A stretch of 64,000 nucleotides of DNA from Acinetobacter bouvetii (GCF_902753875.1 NZ_CADDTS010000027.1:62001-126000); one strand, 5' to 3'; positions 1 to 9,774 are shown, numbered from the stretch's first letter. A program made the numbers and translations. The notes: generated from the sequence alone by a model not told the origin.

Positions 1-1
1 T

Positions 2-1036
2 AAGTCAGGTCAATATACCCTGCATGAAGAATTTACTGCACGTAAATGGGTCACAGAATATAATTTTCCTGCAGTCAAAGCGGGTATGGTGGTGAAATAC
101 AAATTTCAGCATAACAATCCCATACCGACCCAAAGTTTTGTTTTCAATACCCGGCGCACGCCATTTCAGGATATCAAATTCCGTCAGGCTATTACTTATG
201 CCTACGATTTTGAATGGCAAAATAAAGCTTTGTTCTATGGGCAATATCAACGGTTACAAAGTTATTTTGCCAATAGTGAACTGGCAGCCAAAGGTGTTCC
301 CAGTGCTGCGGAACTGAAAATTCTAAAACCTTATTTAGCCAAACTTGACCCGATTCAACGTCAGGGTGTTTTGAAAGATTGGAAATACCCGGTGTCTGAT
401 GCCAGTGGCTTTAACCGTAATAATTTGCTGAACGCACGCCAGTTACTCATTAAAGCCGGTTATAGCTTTAAAAATGGACGTTTGCTGGATACCAAAGGCA
501 AGCCGATTCGGATTGAGTTTTTAATCCATCAAGATGGTTTGCAGCGCACCTTAATGCCCTTTATCCGCAATATGAAACGCTTAGGGGTTGAAGTCGCCAT
601 TCGCCATGTCGATGTGCCGCAGTATATTGAGCGTATGCGAACCAAAGATTTTGATATGACCACCAATGTAATGCCGCAGTCTCTAAATCCGGGCAATGAA
701 CAGGCGCAGTTCTGGGGCAGTGCATCTGCAGATCAGGCGGGCAACTACAATTATGCAGGCATTAAAAACCCGGTAATTGATGCTGTGATTCAGCAGGTGA
801 TCCGTTCACCGAATCGTGAACAGCTGGTGCTTCGAACCCGGGTACTGGATCGTTTATTACGGGCTGGTTATTATCAAATTCCGACCTATGGTAAAGGTGA
901 AAACTGGTTTGCCTACTGGAACATGTATCATCAACCCAAGGTGAAACCTAAACTTTCATCAGGCATTGATTATTGGTGGAGTGATGCCGAACAGGCCAAA
1001 AAAGTCACCCATTATTTAGGTCAAAATAAGCAATAG
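2..1036 (+). CDS. yejA: Peptide ABC transporter substrate-binding protein, C-terminal part (5' end outside window)
   Basis: This is the periplasmic solute-binding protein (family 5, YejA-like) of an oligopeptide importer. The frame is open from base 2 with convincing family residues before the first in-frame ATG at 86, so the gene begins outside the window and about 344 residues are visible. The visible part has the usual C-terminal lobe of the family, with late segments such as PTYGKGENWFAYWN. The permease gene starts 25 bases after the stop, and permeases and ATPase follow on the same strand as one operon. The ligand cannot be read from sequence; E. coli Yej imports peptides, including microcin C. 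Confidence is high for the family and moderate for the substrate. Confidence 0.9.
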   Translation, partial: KSGQYTLHEEFTARKWVTEYNFPAVKAGMVVKYKFQHNNPIPTQSFVFNTRRTPFQDIKFRQAITYAYDFEWQNKALFYGQYQRLQSYFANSELAAKGVPSAAELKILKPYLAKLDPIQRQGVLKDWKYPVSDASGFNRNNLLNARQLLIKAGYSFKNGRLLDTKGKPIRIEFLIHQDGLQRTLMPFIRNMKRLGVEVAIRHVDVPQYIERMRTKDFDMTTNVMPQSLNPGNEQAQFWGSASADQAGNYNYAGIKNPVIDAVIQQVIRSPNREQLVLRTRVLDRLLRAGYYQIPTYGKGENWFAYWNMYHQPKVKPKLSSGIDYWWSDAEQAKKVTHYLGQNKQ

Positions 1037-1061
1037 CGAAGGCACAAGGAACGTTGTTTCG

Positions 1062-2126
1062 ATGGGCATATATATACTAAAAAGACTGCTGCTGATTATT
1101 CCAACGCTGTTTTTCATTTTATTGATTAACTTTGTGGTGATTCAGATTGCACCGGGTGGGCCTGTTGAGCAAGCTATTCAACAGGCAGAAGCATTTCAGG
1201 GCTTGAGTGCGACGGGTGGGGAAACAGCCACTGCGAAAAGCAATTATCAGGGCGCCAAAGGTTTAAGTGAGGAAATGGTCGAGAAGATTAAAGCCCAATA
1301 CGGTTTTGATCAGCCTGCGTACATACGCTTCTGGAACATGCTCAAAAGTTATGCCAGCTTAGATTTCGGTGTCAGTTTTTTTAAAGACAAACCGGTAACG
1401 CAGTTGCTGTGGGAAAAAATGCCGGTGTCCTTGTCCTTGGGTTTATGGAGTACTTTGCTGATTTATCTGGTGTCGATTCCGTTGGGCATTAAGAAAGCCC
1501 GTCAGCATGGCATGCTGTTTGATAAATCCACGTCGCTCTTGCTGGCGATTGGTTATGCTGTACCATCTTTTGTCTTTGCAGTGTTATTGATTGTATTCTT
1601 TGCTGGTGGTTCATATTTTCAGTGGTTCCCGCTGCAAGGTCTGGTTTCTGAAAATTTTAGTGAACTGAGTATCTTGGGAAAAATTAAAGATTATTTTTGG
1701 CATATGACCTTACCTTTGCTGGCAATAGTGATTGGTGGTTTCGCCGGGCTGACTTATCTGACAAAGTATTCCTTCATGGAAGAATTAAATAAACAATATG
1801 TTTTGGCAGCACGTTCCAAAGGTTTAACAGAATCGCGGGTGCTGTATGGTCATGTATTTCGTAATGCCATGCTGATTGTGATTGCCGGTTTACCTGAAGC
1901 CTTGATTGGTATCTTCTTTGTTGGCAACCTGTTTATCGAAATTATCTTTAATTTGGATGGCCTAGGTCTGCTTGGTTTTGAAGCGATTCAGCAGCGTGAT
2001 TATCCGGTTATTTTCGGAACATTATTTTTATTTACCTTGCTGGGTTTGATTCTACGTTTAATCAGCGATGTGTTGTATCAGGTGATTGACCCGCGCATTA
2101 ATTTTGATTCGCGAGGTGCTGAATAA
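1062..2126 (+). CDS. yejB: ABC transporter permease YejB
   Basis: Inner-membrane permease of the peptide importer (binding-protein-dependent transport family), 354 residues, close to E. coli YejB. An N-terminal membrane helix (about residues 9-30) is followed by a periplasmic loop and five further hydrophobic segments. The EAA loop that docks on the ATPase is visible near residues 247-268 (AARSKGLTESRVLYGHVFRN). An extended loop after the first helix (residues 35-85) is typical of YejB. The stop overlaps the start of the next permease by one base, which implies translational coupling. Confidence 0.93.
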   Translation: MGIYILKRLLLIIPTLFFILLINFVVIQIAPGGPVEQAIQQAEAFQGLSATGGETATAKSNYQGAKGLSEEMVEKIKAQYGFDQPAYIRFWNMLKSYASLDFGVSFFKDKPVTQLLWEKMPVSLSLGLWSTLLIYLVSIPLGIKKARQHGMLFDKSTSLLLAIGYAVPSFVFAVLLIVFFAGGSYFQWFPLQGLVSENFSELSILGKIKDYFWHMTLPLLAIVIGGFAGLTYLTKYSFMEELNKQYVLAARSKGLTESRVLYGHVFRNAMLIVIAGLPEALIGIFFVGNLFIEIIFNLDGLGLLGFEAIQQRDYPVIFGTLFLFTLLGLILRLISDVLYQVIDPRINFDSRGAE

Positions 2127-3139
2127 TGTCACCTTTAATGCATGTGCGCTTTCAACGTTTCAAGGAAAATAAACTCGGTTTTGGCTGTCTGATGGTCTTT
2201 GCGGTGATTTTTATTTTATCGCTGGCTGCAGAGTTGATTGCCAACGATAAACCGCTTTTAGTCCAATACGACCATTCCCTATATATCCCGGTGTTTAAGT
2301 CCTATCCAGAAACCACCTTTGGTGGTGTGTTTGAAACCGAAGCTGATTATAAAGATCCAGCCGTACAACAGCTGATCAATGAAAAAGGCTGGGCTGTCTG
2401 GCCGATTATTGAGTATTCCTATCAGACGCCAAATTTAGAGCTGGTGGTACCGGTGCCTTCTGCACCGACTTCACAAAACTGGTTAGGTACTGATGATCAG
2501 GGCCGTGATGTCTTGGCACGTATTCTCTATGGTTTACGGGTATCACTGCTTTTTGGCTTTGCCTTGACCTTTGCTTCTGCGCTGCTGGGCATCGTTGTAG
2601 GTGCGATTCAGGGCTATTACGGTGGCTGGATTGATCTGTTGGGGCAGCGCATTCTGGAAGTCTGGGGTGGTCTGCCAATGCTATTCATGGTGATGATTCT
2701 GGTCAGCATGTTTACCCCGAATGTGTACTGGCTGTTCCTGATTATGCTGTTTTTCGGCTGGACTACGTTGGTCGGTCTGGTTCGGGCTGAGTTCTTAAAA
2801 GCACGTCATCTGGATTATGTGCGTGCAGCGCGCAGTCTGGGGGTGGGAGATCGAACCATTATGTTCCGGCATATCTTGCCGAATGCGATGAGTTCCAGTC
2901 TGTCGCAGCTGCCTTTTATGCTCACGGCCAATATTACCGCGCTGACCGCTTTAGATTTCTTGGGGTATGGATTACCGCCCGATGCGGCATCGCTAGGTGA
3001 ATTATTATTGCAGGGTAAATCCAATTTGAACGCACCGTGGTTGGCACTTTCCGGCTTCTTTACCTTGGCCATCGTCCTATCTTTACTGATTTATATTGGG
3101 GAGGCGACACGCGATGCATTCGATCCAAGACGCCAATAA
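2126..3139 (+). CDS. yejE: ABC transporter permease YejE
   Basis: Second permease of the same importer, 337 residues, expected to pair with YejB in the membrane. It has an N-terminal anchor helix (about residues 17-37), a long periplasmic insertion with NWLGTDDQGRDVLARILYG near residue 115, then the transmembrane core and an EAA motif (AARSLGVGDRTIMFRHILPN) near residue 233. The start overlaps the yejB stop, and its 3' end overlaps the ATPase gene by 26 bases, so the four genes are tightly coupled. Confidence 0.93.
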   Translation: MSPLMHVRFQRFKENKLGFGCLMVFAVIFILSLAAELIANDKPLLVQYDHSLYIPVFKSYPETTFGGVFETEADYKDPAVQQLINEKGWAVWPIIEYSYQTPNLELVVPVPSAPTSQNWLGTDDQGRDVLARILYGLRVSLLFGFALTFASALLGIVVGAIQGYYGGWIDLLGQRILEVWGGLPMLFMVMILVSMFTPNVYWLFLIMLFFGWTTLVGLVRAEFLKARHLDYVRAARSLGVGDRTIMFRHILPNAMSSSLSQLPFMLTANITALTALDFLGYGLPPDAASLGELLLQGKSNLNAPWLALSGFFTLAIVLSLLIYIGEATRDAFDPRRQ

Positions 3140-4703
3140 TCCGCAGACGCTATTAAAAGTAGAACATTTAAAGATTCAGCATCAACAACAAGTGCTGGTA
3201 GATGATCTGAATTTTCAGCTGCATGCCGGTGAAACCCTGGCTATCGTCGGGGAAAGTGGTTCAGGTAAATCGATTAGCAGTCTGGCTTTGCTTGGGCTGT
3301 TGCCTAGCACACTGAATATACAGGGTCAGGCCTGGTTGGGGCAGCAAGATTTATTATCGCTACTGCCTGAAGCACTACGACAGATTCGTGGCCAGAAAAT
3401 TGCCATGATTTTTCAGGAACCGATGACCGCTTTAAATCCCTTACATCGGGTAGAAAAAATTATTGCTGAAAGCCTTTGGCTACAAGGCTGGTCTAAACAA
3501 AAAGCACGCGCACGTGTGATCGAATTACTTAAAGATGTGGGCATTCCAGATCCGGAAGATAAGCTGCGTCGTTATCCACATGAGCTTTCTGGTGGCCAGC
3601 GGCAACGAGTGATGATTGCCATGGCACTGGCTTTGGATCCGGATATTCTGATTGCCGATGAACCGACGACCGCTCTGGATGTCACCTTGCAGGCGCAGAT
3701 TTTAAACTTGCTGAAATTCTTACAGCAAAGCCGAAATATGGCAATGATTCTGATCAGTCACGACTTAAATCTGATACGTCGCTATGCTGATCAGGTGATT
3801 GTGATGAATAAAGGTGTGGTAGAAGAACAGGGTAGCGTTGCCGATATATTTACCGCACCCAAACAATCCTACACCCAAGATTTGCTCAATCATGATTTTG
3901 GTCAAGCTATTCAAATTGCAGAAGCTCCCAATCTATTGGCTTTACACCGTGTTGCAGTGAAATTTCCCATTAAACAAGGCTTGTTGAATCGGGTCAAAGA
4001 CTACTTTGTCGCAGTCGAACCGCTGGATTTACAGTTAATGCAAGGTGAATCGATTGGTATTGTTGGGGAAAGCGGTTCGGGCAAAAGTTCATTGGCTTTA
4101 GCAATTTCACGCCTCATCAAAAGTGAAGGTGAAATTGTCCTGCTGGGGACAGATTTAAACCAGTGTAATGAAACACAGCTGCGCCCACTGCGTGCCGAAT
4201 TTCAGATGGTCTTCCAAGATCCGTTTAGCAGTTTAAATCCACGCCTGAATGTCGAACAGACCATTGGCGAAGGTTTGGGACTCAAAAAACTGTCTGCGGT
4301 TGAAATCTCACAACGGATAGATGAAGCCCTAGAAAAAGTGGAATTGCCGATCAGCTTTAGAATGCGTTATCCGCATGAACTGTCAGGTGGACAACGTCAG
4401 CGGGTGGCTTTGGCACGTGCGCTGGTTTTACGGCCGAAATTACTGATTCTGGATGAACCTACTTCGGCACTGGACCGAACCACGCAGCGCGCGATTGTGA
4501 AATTGCTCAGACGCTTGCAGCAAGAACACCAGATCAGTTATCTGTTTATCAGTCATGATTTGCAGGTGGTAAAAGCGTTGTGTCAGAAAGTACTGGTGCT
4601 GCGCCGTGCACAGGTCATGGAATTTCAAAGGACTGAACAATTATTTTTAAATCCGCAAACAGAATATACCCGGCAACTGATTGAGGCCAGCCAATACGCA
4701 TAA
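3114..4703 (+). CDS. yejF: Tandem ABC ATPase YejF
   Basis: Cytoplasmic ATPase that powers the YejABE importer. It carries two complete ABC modules: Walker A GESGSGKS appears twice, each followed by LSGGQRQRV (signature) and a Walker B of the form DEPT(T/S)ALD, so both sites look active. I place the start at the ATG at 3114, 10 bases after GGGGAGG, rather than the upstream TTG at 3096. The result is 529 residues, matching E. coli YejF. No clear terminator follows, only a weak CTGACA/TGTCAG repeat at 4710-4729. Confidence 0.93.
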   Translation: MHSIQDANNPQTLLKVEHLKIQHQQQVLVDDLNFQLHAGETLAIVGESGSGKSISSLALLGLLPSTLNIQGQAWLGQQDLLSLLPEALRQIRGQKIAMIFQEPMTALNPLHRVEKIIAESLWLQGWSKQKARARVIELLKDVGIPDPEDKLRRYPHELSGGQRQRVMIAMALALDPDILIADEPTTALDVTLQAQILNLLKFLQQSRNMAMILISHDLNLIRRYADQVIVMNKGVVEEQGSVADIFTAPKQSYTQDLLNHDFGQAIQIAEAPNLLALHRVAVKFPIKQGLLNRVKDYFVAVEPLDLQLMQGESIGIVGESGSGKSSLALAISRLIKSEGEIVLLGTDLNQCNETQLRPLRAEFQMVFQDPFSSLNPRLNVEQTIGEGLGLKKLSAVEISQRIDEALEKVELPISFRMRYPHELSGGQRQRVALARALVLRPKLLILDEPTSALDRTTQRAIVKLLRRLQQEHQISYLFISHDLQVVKALCQKVLVLRRAQVMEFQRTEQLFLNPQTEYTRQLIEASQYA

Positions 4704-4756
4704 ATATACTGACAAGTCATATTGTCAGAATTACCATTGACGGATGGCAGAATAAG

Positions 4757-4776
4757 TTTAGAGTATTAACTCTAAA
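4757..4776. promoter_or_regulatory. Perfect 8-bp inverted repeat upstream of the Old Yellow Enzyme gene
   Basis: TTTAGAGTATTAACTCTAAA is a perfect 8-bp palindrome around a 4-base centre, ending 27 bases before the start codon of the oxidoreductase. A TTGACG hexamer lies upstream at 4737-4742. Its position suits an operator for an electrophile- or redox-sensing repressor, but the regulator is not in this window, so the role is inferred. Confidence 0.45.
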
Positions 4777-4803
4777 TAAATACAAATAAATCAGGATTGA
4801 AAT

Positions 4804-6048
4804 ATGAGTCATCTTGCTGAAGCCACCACGATTCGAAATGTCAGCTTTAAAAACCGTATTATCAAGGGTGCGATGAGTGAAGCCTTGGCCAATGATGCAG
4901 GTCAACCCAGCCAGTTGCATTTCAATCTCTATGAGGCTTGGGCCAAAGGGGGCTTGGGCTGTGCCATTACCGGTAATGTCATGGTGGACTTTCGTGCCAA
5001 AAATGAACCGGGCGTGGTGGTGATTGAATCCGAACGTGATCTCGCCCAGCTCAAGCAGTGGGCAGAAGTGGGTAAACGCCATGGTATGGTGCAACTGATT
5101 CAATTGTCTCATCCGGGGCGTCAATGTCCGAAAGGTTTAAATAAGGAAACGGTGGCACCATCGGCTGTGCCGTTTTCTCCCATGCTGGCCACCACTTTTG
5201 GTACACCGCGTGCCCTGACTGAAGATGAAATTCTGGATATTATTCAGCGTTTTGCCACTTCTGCCAAAATCTGTGAACAAGCCGGATTTGAAGGGATACA
5301 ACTGCATGGTGCGCATGGCTATCTGATCAGCCAGTTTTTATCGCCTTTGACCAATAAGCGTGAGGATCAATGGGGCGGTTCGATTGAAAACCGGATGCGT
5401 TTTTTACTGGAAATTTATAAGGCTGTTCGGGCGGCAACTTCGGAACAATTTATTATTTCTGTCAAACTCAATTCGGCTGATTTCCAGCGTGGCGGAATCA
5501 CTGAGGAAGAAGTGGTTGCTGTATTTAAGGCAATTGATGCTGCGGGGATCGATTTAATTGAAATTTCGGGCGGCACTTACGAAGCACCTGCTATGGCTGG
5601 TGCCAAGGAAGATAAACGTAAAGTCAGTACCATCGCACGTGAAGCCTATTTCCTCGATTTTGCCGAGAAAATCCGTAAAGAAGTGCAATGCCATTTAATG
5701 GTAACGGGTGGATTCCGTACCGTAGAAGGCATGAATGCGGCACTCGATAGTGGTGCCTGTGAATTTATTGGGATTGCCCGTCCCTTGGCGGTGGAAACCG
5801 ATTTAACGGATCGCCTGATTGCGGGGCAGGATGTGCGTTATGCAGTCAATAAAATTAAAACCGGTATTCCGATGGTTGATAAAATGGCGATTATGGAAAT
5901 TATCTGGTATGCCGCGCAGTTTAAAGATATTGCCCGAGGTAAACGTCCAAATCCGAAATTGTCCCCGCTGAAAGTGTTCCTAAAATATGCCAAAGGCAAT
6001 ATCACGGCCATCATTAAAGGGCAGATCAATTCACGTCGTAGTGCCTAA
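4804..6048 (+). CDS. NADH:flavin oxidoreductase, Old Yellow Enzyme family
   Basis: FMN-dependent ene-reductase or NADH oxidase of the Old Yellow Enzyme family, 414 residues, a TIM-barrel protein expected in the cytoplasm. The active-site block HGAHGYLISQFLSP has its histidines at residues 168 and 171; NKREDQWGGSIENRMRFL follows, and the phosphate-binding TGGFR segment is near residue 300. A tail of about 60 residues after the barrel is longer than in single-domain NemA. No iron-sulfur or second flavin domain is present, unlike fadH in this window. A palindrome lies just upstream. The physiological substrate is unknown; reduction of enones or nitro compounds is the family norm. Confidence 0.88.
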   Translation: MSHLAEATTIRNVSFKNRIIKGAMSEALANDAGQPSQLHFNLYEAWAKGGLGCAITGNVMVDFRAKNEPGVVVIESERDLAQLKQWAEVGKRHGMVQLIQLSHPGRQCPKGLNKETVAPSAVPFSPMLATTFGTPRALTEDEILDIIQRFATSAKICEQAGFEGIQLHGAHGYLISQFLSPLTNKREDQWGGSIENRMRFLLEIYKAVRAATSEQFIISVKLNSADFQRGGITEEEVVAVFKAIDAAGIDLIEISGGTYEAPAMAGAKEDKRKVSTIAREAYFLDFAEKIRKEVQCHLMVTGGFRTVEGMNAALDSGACEFIGIARPLAVETDLTDRLIAGQDVRYAVNKIKTGIPMVDKMAIMEIIWYAAQFKDIARGKRPNPKLSPLKVFLKYAKGNITAIIKGQINSRRSA

Positions 6049-6050
6049 AT

Positions 6051-6758
6051 TTACCAGGCTTGAGACCAATACGTCTGAAACACAGTAGCAGACCATTGCC
6101 CTTTTTCTAATGCGCGTTGAAAGGCGGGTCTGCTTTGTATTTTTTGTAGATAACGCTGAATATGCAATAGCTCTGCAAATTTTGTACTGGCTTGGGTGCA
6201 TGCTAGTAGTGGAAACCACAATAAAACATCGGCAATGCTGAAATGATTTCCGGCTAAATATATGTGGTCTTTCAGATGCGCATTGATCCTGAACAGATGC
6301 TGCTGCAATGCATCATTTAAATAACCCTGATCAAATCCGAACTTCAGAAATTTAGAGATAAAGCGCACTGGAAAAGGTGTTCGTAGCACAATTTGAGCAA
6401 AAATCTGTTTTAAGGCTAAATCTGGCATAAGCGTCGCTTCAGCAAAATTTTTCCAAAAATAGTAATGAAGCATCTCTGACGATGAGAGCTGGGCCATACC
6501 TAAACTATTGCACTGATGACTCAGGTAATCGGCTATTGCAGCCGTTTCAGTGAGACTAATGACCTCGGTAGAATGCTCATCACAAATCTGTACGGTTGGA
6601 AATTTGAGTGTTGAATTCAGGTTTGGCAATTTATCGAATCCTTGAGTCGGAATAGGGTCATCACAATGGATCAATTCATAATCGAGATTTAATTCTTCTA
6701 ATAACCAGAGAATGCGTTGAGAACGTGAATTGGTTTTATGAAACAGCGTAATATGCAT
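6051..6758 (-). CDS. Glutathione S-transferase family protein
   Basis: Cytosolic GST-fold protein of 235 residues. The N-terminal thioredoxin-like domain opens with MHITLFHKTNSRSQRILWLL, where the serine pair near residues 11-13 is the likely glutathione-activating position. An all-helical C-terminal domain with the N-capping segment HFSIADVLLWFPLL lies near residue 170. It converges with the Old Yellow Enzyme gene with 2 bases between stops; both families handle electrophiles, which is only suggestive. The substrate is not predictable. Confidence 0.85.
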   Translation of the reverse strand: MHITLFHKTNSRSQRILWLLEELNLDYELIHCDDPIPTQGFDKLPNLNSTLKFPTVQICDEHSTEVISLTETAAIADYLSHQCNSLGMAQLSSSEMLHYYFWKNFAEATLMPDLALKQIFAQIVLRTPFPVRFISKFLKFGFDQGYLNDALQQHLFRINAHLKDHIYLAGNHFSIADVLLWFPLLACTQASTKFAELLHIQRYLQKIQSRPAFQRALEKGQWSATVFQTYWSQAW

Positions 6759-6849
6759 ATCGATATGTTTATTATTTTACTGAGTTGAGTGTAGCGAATA
6801 GCACGCAGTTTTGAAATGAAATCTATTTTAATTCAGAAGACTAAAAACA

Positions 6850-6880
6850 AAAAAGCCTGATTCAAATGATCAGGCTTTTT
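6850..6880 (-). terminator. Rho-independent terminator of the tRNA-Glu pair
   Basis: AAAAAGCCTGAT and ATCAGGCTTTTT form a perfect 12-base stem around a 7-base loop. Read leftwards it ends in a T run, placing it 25 bases after the tRNA-Glu genes. Confidence 0.8.
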
Positions 6881-6904
6881 AGTGAGATCTTGCGATCTCG
6901 AATA

Positions 6905-6980
6905 TGGCGACCCTACGGGGATTCGAACCCCGGTTACCGCCGTGAAAGGGCGATGTCCTAGGCCTCTAGACGATAGGGTC
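6905..6980 (-). tRNA. tRNA-Glu (UUC)
   Basis: A 76-base tRNA with encoded CCA. The anticodon is TTC in the loop CCTTTCAC, the T arm is GGTTCGAATCC and the acceptor stem is GACCCTA/TAGGGTC. It is paired with a second copy 10 bases upstream. The 2-71 pair is A-U. Confidence 0.96.
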
Positions 6981-6990
6981 ATCTAAGTAT

Positions 6991-7066
6991 TGGCGTCCCT
7001 ACGGGGATTCGAACCCCGGTTACCGCCGTGAAAGGGCGATGTCCTAGGCCTCTAGACGATAGGGAC
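6991..7066 (-). tRNA. tRNA-Glu (UUC), acceptor-stem variant
   Basis: Same as the neighbouring copy except for a compensatory change in the acceptor stem: GTCCCTA/TAGGGAC, so the 2-71 pair is U-A, as in E. coli tRNA-Glu. CCA is encoded and the anticodon is TTC. It is probably cotranscribed with the copy at 6905-6980. Confidence 0.96.
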
Positions 7067-7178
7067 GTTTCAGAGGTGGGCGTATAATAGGGTGGATCAG
7101 ACACCCTGTCAAACCTTTTTCGGGCATAATTTTTAAAAAAGCATTTAACTGAATAAAAATAAAACAAATATGGGAAAA

Positions 7179-8087
7179 CTACCTGTAAATGGCGATTTTT
7201 TTGAGATTTAAGCCATCAATGATGCTTTTAATCACAGCGGGATGTTGCAAGTAGCCGGTAATGCTGTGCGGATTTTGCAAGAAGGTGGTGATGGCCTGAT
7301 TAATAATTGGCGGTTCAAAGTTGAAGGGGGCTTCGGATAGCGGAAACGCTGTTAAAAAATCATCGGGTGAATAAAAATTAAACCAGTCACCTTGCAGTTG
7401 TGGTGGTCGGGAAATGGGTAAATTGAGTTTTTCCTGTATAACTTTAAAAGCCAGTGGTGAACCCAGGGTAATAAAGCGCTGGATTCTGAAATTGGAAAAT
7501 TGATGCAGCAGGTTATAAGTAATCACTGAACCCAAGGAATGCGCCACAATAATGTGATCTAACTCGGGATGAAGGTAAGACATAATCCGGTGATGAACTT
7601 CATGCATGAAATCCGGATTGGACAAATATAAATAGGTTTCAATCAAGAATTTATGGATAAATGTTTCATGTAGCTTGGGATAATGATTGAGAAATAGAGC
7701 CAGTTCTTTAAACGCATGATCTCTGGTCAATGCACTAATCAGGGCTAATCGCTGGGTTAGGGATGCTGCATGTTCTGGATTAAAACACGGTAATTTACTC
7801 ACACAGGGATGTTGTTCTGGGACCATTGTGCTGTTATGTCTTAAATGAAAGGGCAGATGTAAATGTGATAGGGATTTGGGTAATAAGGTATTTAAATCCA
7901 GACTGTTATATAAATGATGTTTGCTGAGCAAATCTCCATAAAAAGGAATACGGATCTCTAGAGAATGAATATTGATATTCAGTTGCGCATTATTTAAGCC
8001 GGCTTGAAAAGTATTGAGCCAAAGATGTTTTAATGATTTTTCATCATAATTTTGTTGATTCATGCCGTGAATAAAAATAATTTTCAT
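7179..8087 (-). CDS. Alpha/beta-hydrolase fold protein
   Basis: Predicted serine hydrolase of 302 residues. The N-terminal FIHGMN (residues 5-10) is the oxyanion-hole HG segment, and AHSLGS (residues 182-187) is the nucleophile elbow with Ser184. The Asp and His of the triad are not assigned with certainty. There is no signal peptide, so a cytoplasmic protein is likely. The spacing between the first strand and the nucleophile is unusually long, with a helical insertion. It stands alone between tRNA-Glu genes and the permease. The substrate is unknown; lipase/esterase-like activity is a family-level guess. Confidence 0.75.
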   Translation of the reverse strand: MKIIFIHGMNQQNYDEKSLKHLWLNTFQAGLNNAQLNINIHSLEIRIPFYGDLLSKHHLYNSLDLNTLLPKSLSHLHLPFHLRHNSTMVPEQHPCVSKLPCFNPEHAASLTQRLALISALTRDHAFKELALFLNHYPKLHETFIHKFLIETYLYLSNPDFMHEVHHRIMSYLHPELDHIIVAHSLGSVITYNLLHQFSNFRIQRFITLGSPLAFKVIQEKLNLPISRPPQLQGDWFNFYSPDDFLTAFPLSEAPFNFEPPIINQAITTFLQNPHSITGYLQHPAVIKSIIDGLNLKKIAIYR

Positions 8088-8131
8088 ACAGGCTCAGATT
8101 GTTTATAGATGTCATTATCTCTCTTGAGCTT

Positions 8132-8159
8132 AAAAAAAAGAGTGGCACTTGACCACTCC
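8132..8159 (-). terminator. Terminator after amino acid permease 1
   Basis: GAGTGG and CCACTC (8140-8145 and 8153-8158) form a stem followed, reading leftwards, by eight T. It lies 11 bases after the permease stop. Confidence 0.75.
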
Positions 8160-8168
8160 TTTTATGTG

Positions 8169-9587
8169 TTAGTTTTGCTTTCGGTAAAAGACAAAATAAC
8201 TGAGATAACAACCCGCAATAAAGATCAGACAGCCGATAAAGCCTGCGAGCATTTCAGGATCTGCCGCCATACTGATACAGGTAATAAAGCAGAACACAAA
8301 GCCGAGAATCGGCACGATCGGGAACAAAGGCGCAGCAAAGCCCAATTCCTGCGCACTATGTCCAGCTTTATACCATTGACGACGGAAATTGAACTGGCTT
8401 AAGCAGATGCTCATCCAGACCACCACCATGGTAAAAGCGGCCACACCCAACAGGTTTTTGAAGATGGTTTCTGGGGCAAACTGTTCTGACAGTAACCCTG
8501 GAATCGCACCAAACATGGTGACAATAATCGCTACAAAGGGAATACCACGGCTGTTTACTTTCGAGAACACGGCAGGCAACTGCTTTTTGTCCGATAAAGC
8601 CCACATCATGCGAGAAGCGGCATACAGGCCTGAGTTGGCTGCAGACAACAGTGCGGTGATAATCACAAAGCGAATAATATCTTCGGCATGTGGAATACCA
8701 ATATAAGTAAATACCGTTACGAATGGACTGCTACTGACTCCTTCAGCGCCTAAGCCTGCCATTTGATGCGGCAACAGGGCGCTGATGACCACAATGGTAC
8801 CGACAAAGAAAATCAGCAGTCGCCAGATTGCGGCATTGATGGCTTTGGGTACGTTTTTAGCTGGATCTTGGGTTTCACCTGCGGCAACACCAATCAGTTC
8901 TGTGCCTGAGAAAGCAAAATTTACGATCAGCATGGTCGCAAAGATAGGGAACAGGCCTTGAGGGAACCAGCCCTGAGCCGTGAGATTACTGAACAATGGC
9001 GCAGAAGTATGACCCTGGAATGAAAGCACCCCAAAGATTGCCAATAGCCCCAGAATAATGAAACTAATGACAGTAATCACTTTGACCAAAGAGAGCCAAA
9101 ATTCGGATTCGGCAAACAGCCGGGTTGAACTCATGTTGAGTCCAAAAATAATCGCGGCAAAAACAATGGTCCAAATCCACACCGAGATATCTGGGAACCA
9201 TTCCTGCATCAGCAAAGCAGCAGCAGTAAATTCAGTCCCCAGCGTGGCGGTCCAGGTCAGCCAATATAACCAGGTAATCATATAGCCGGTACCTGGGCCA
9301 ATGAATTTTTGTGCATAGGTACCAAATGAACCGGATTCAGGCATATGTACCGCCAGTTCGCCCATGCACAGCATGACGGCATAGGCAATTAAACCGCCTA
9401 AAATATAAGAGAGAATGGCACCTACAGGCCCCGTTTGTGCAATGACTTCACCCGAACCTAAAAATAAACCGGTTCCGATTGCACCACCAAGTGAAATCAT
9501 GACCAGATGTCGAGTACTCATAGCGCGTTTTAAAGGCGCAGAATTGCCCTGATGCGAAGCATCATTCGGAGTATGAGATGACTGCAT
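8169..9587 (-). CDS. Amino acid permease, APC superfamily (MmuP-like)
   Basis: Inner-membrane amino acid/proton symporter of 472 residues with about 12 hydrophobic segments. The first helix carries the substrate-binding GGAIGTGLF motif (about residues 34-42) and is preceded by the RHLVMISL signature of the AAT subfamily. The wording resembles E. coli S-methylmethionine permease MmuP, but no mmuM homologue is adjacent, so the substrate is open. A paralogue with the same gene orientation lies 347 bases upstream, separated by a tRNA-Glu gene, so the pair looks like an old tandem duplication. It has its own terminator. Confidence 0.88.
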   Translation of the reverse strand: MQSSHTPNDASHQGNSAPLKRAMSTRHLVMISLGGAIGTGLFLGSGEVIAQTGPVGAILSYILGGLIAYAVMLCMGELAVHMPESGSFGTYAQKFIGPGTGYMITWLYWLTWTATLGTEFTAAALLMQEWFPDISVWIWTIVFAAIIFGLNMSSTRLFAESEFWLSLVKVITVISFIILGLLAIFGVLSFQGHTSAPLFSNLTAQGWFPQGLFPIFATMLIVNFAFSGTELIGVAAGETQDPAKNVPKAINAAIWRLLIFFVGTIVVISALLPHQMAGLGAEGVSSSPFVTVFTYIGIPHAEDIIRFVIITALLSAANSGLYAASRMMWALSDKKQLPAVFSKVNSRGIPFVAIIVTMFGAIPGLLSEQFAPETIFKNLLGVAAFTMVVVWMSICLSQFNFRRQWYKAGHSAQELGFAAPLFPIVPILGFVFCFITCISMAADPEMLAGFIGCLIFIAGCYLSYFVFYRKQN

Positions 9588-9698
9588 AAGAGAAAAATGA
9601 AAAAGATGAATGAAGCGAGTTATTGTAGTGAAAAACTACAAATCTGCAATGTAATAATAAAAAGTATTGAAGTGTAAATGATCGTATAGCACGATATA

Positions 9699-9774
9699 TG
9701 GCGACCCTACGGGGATTCGAACCCCGGTTACCGCCGTGAAAGGGCGATGTCCTAGGCCTCTAGACGATAGGGTC
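9699..9774 (-). tRNA. tRNA-Glu (UUC)
   Basis: 76 bases with encoded CCA, identical in the body to the copy at 6905-6980 (acceptor stem GACCCTA/TAGGGTC). It is a single gene between the two permeases. Confidence 0.96.

Noticed and set aside
86..1036. Start of the first gene at the ATG at 86
   Set aside because: The frame is open to base 2 with family-like residues before it, so the true start is outside the window.
3096..3114. TTG at 3096 as the yejF start
   Set aside because: GGGGAGG lies at the proper distance from the ATG at 3114 and overlaps the TTG region.
6850..7066. A tRNA-associated integration site with an island
   Set aside because: The neighbouring genes are chromosomal-type without integrase, and the tRNA ends carry no direct repeats.
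7179..9587. Overlapping frames on the plus strand within the hydrolase and permease genes
   Set aside because: They are shadows of strongly supported minus-strand genes, with no start signals or family resemblance.
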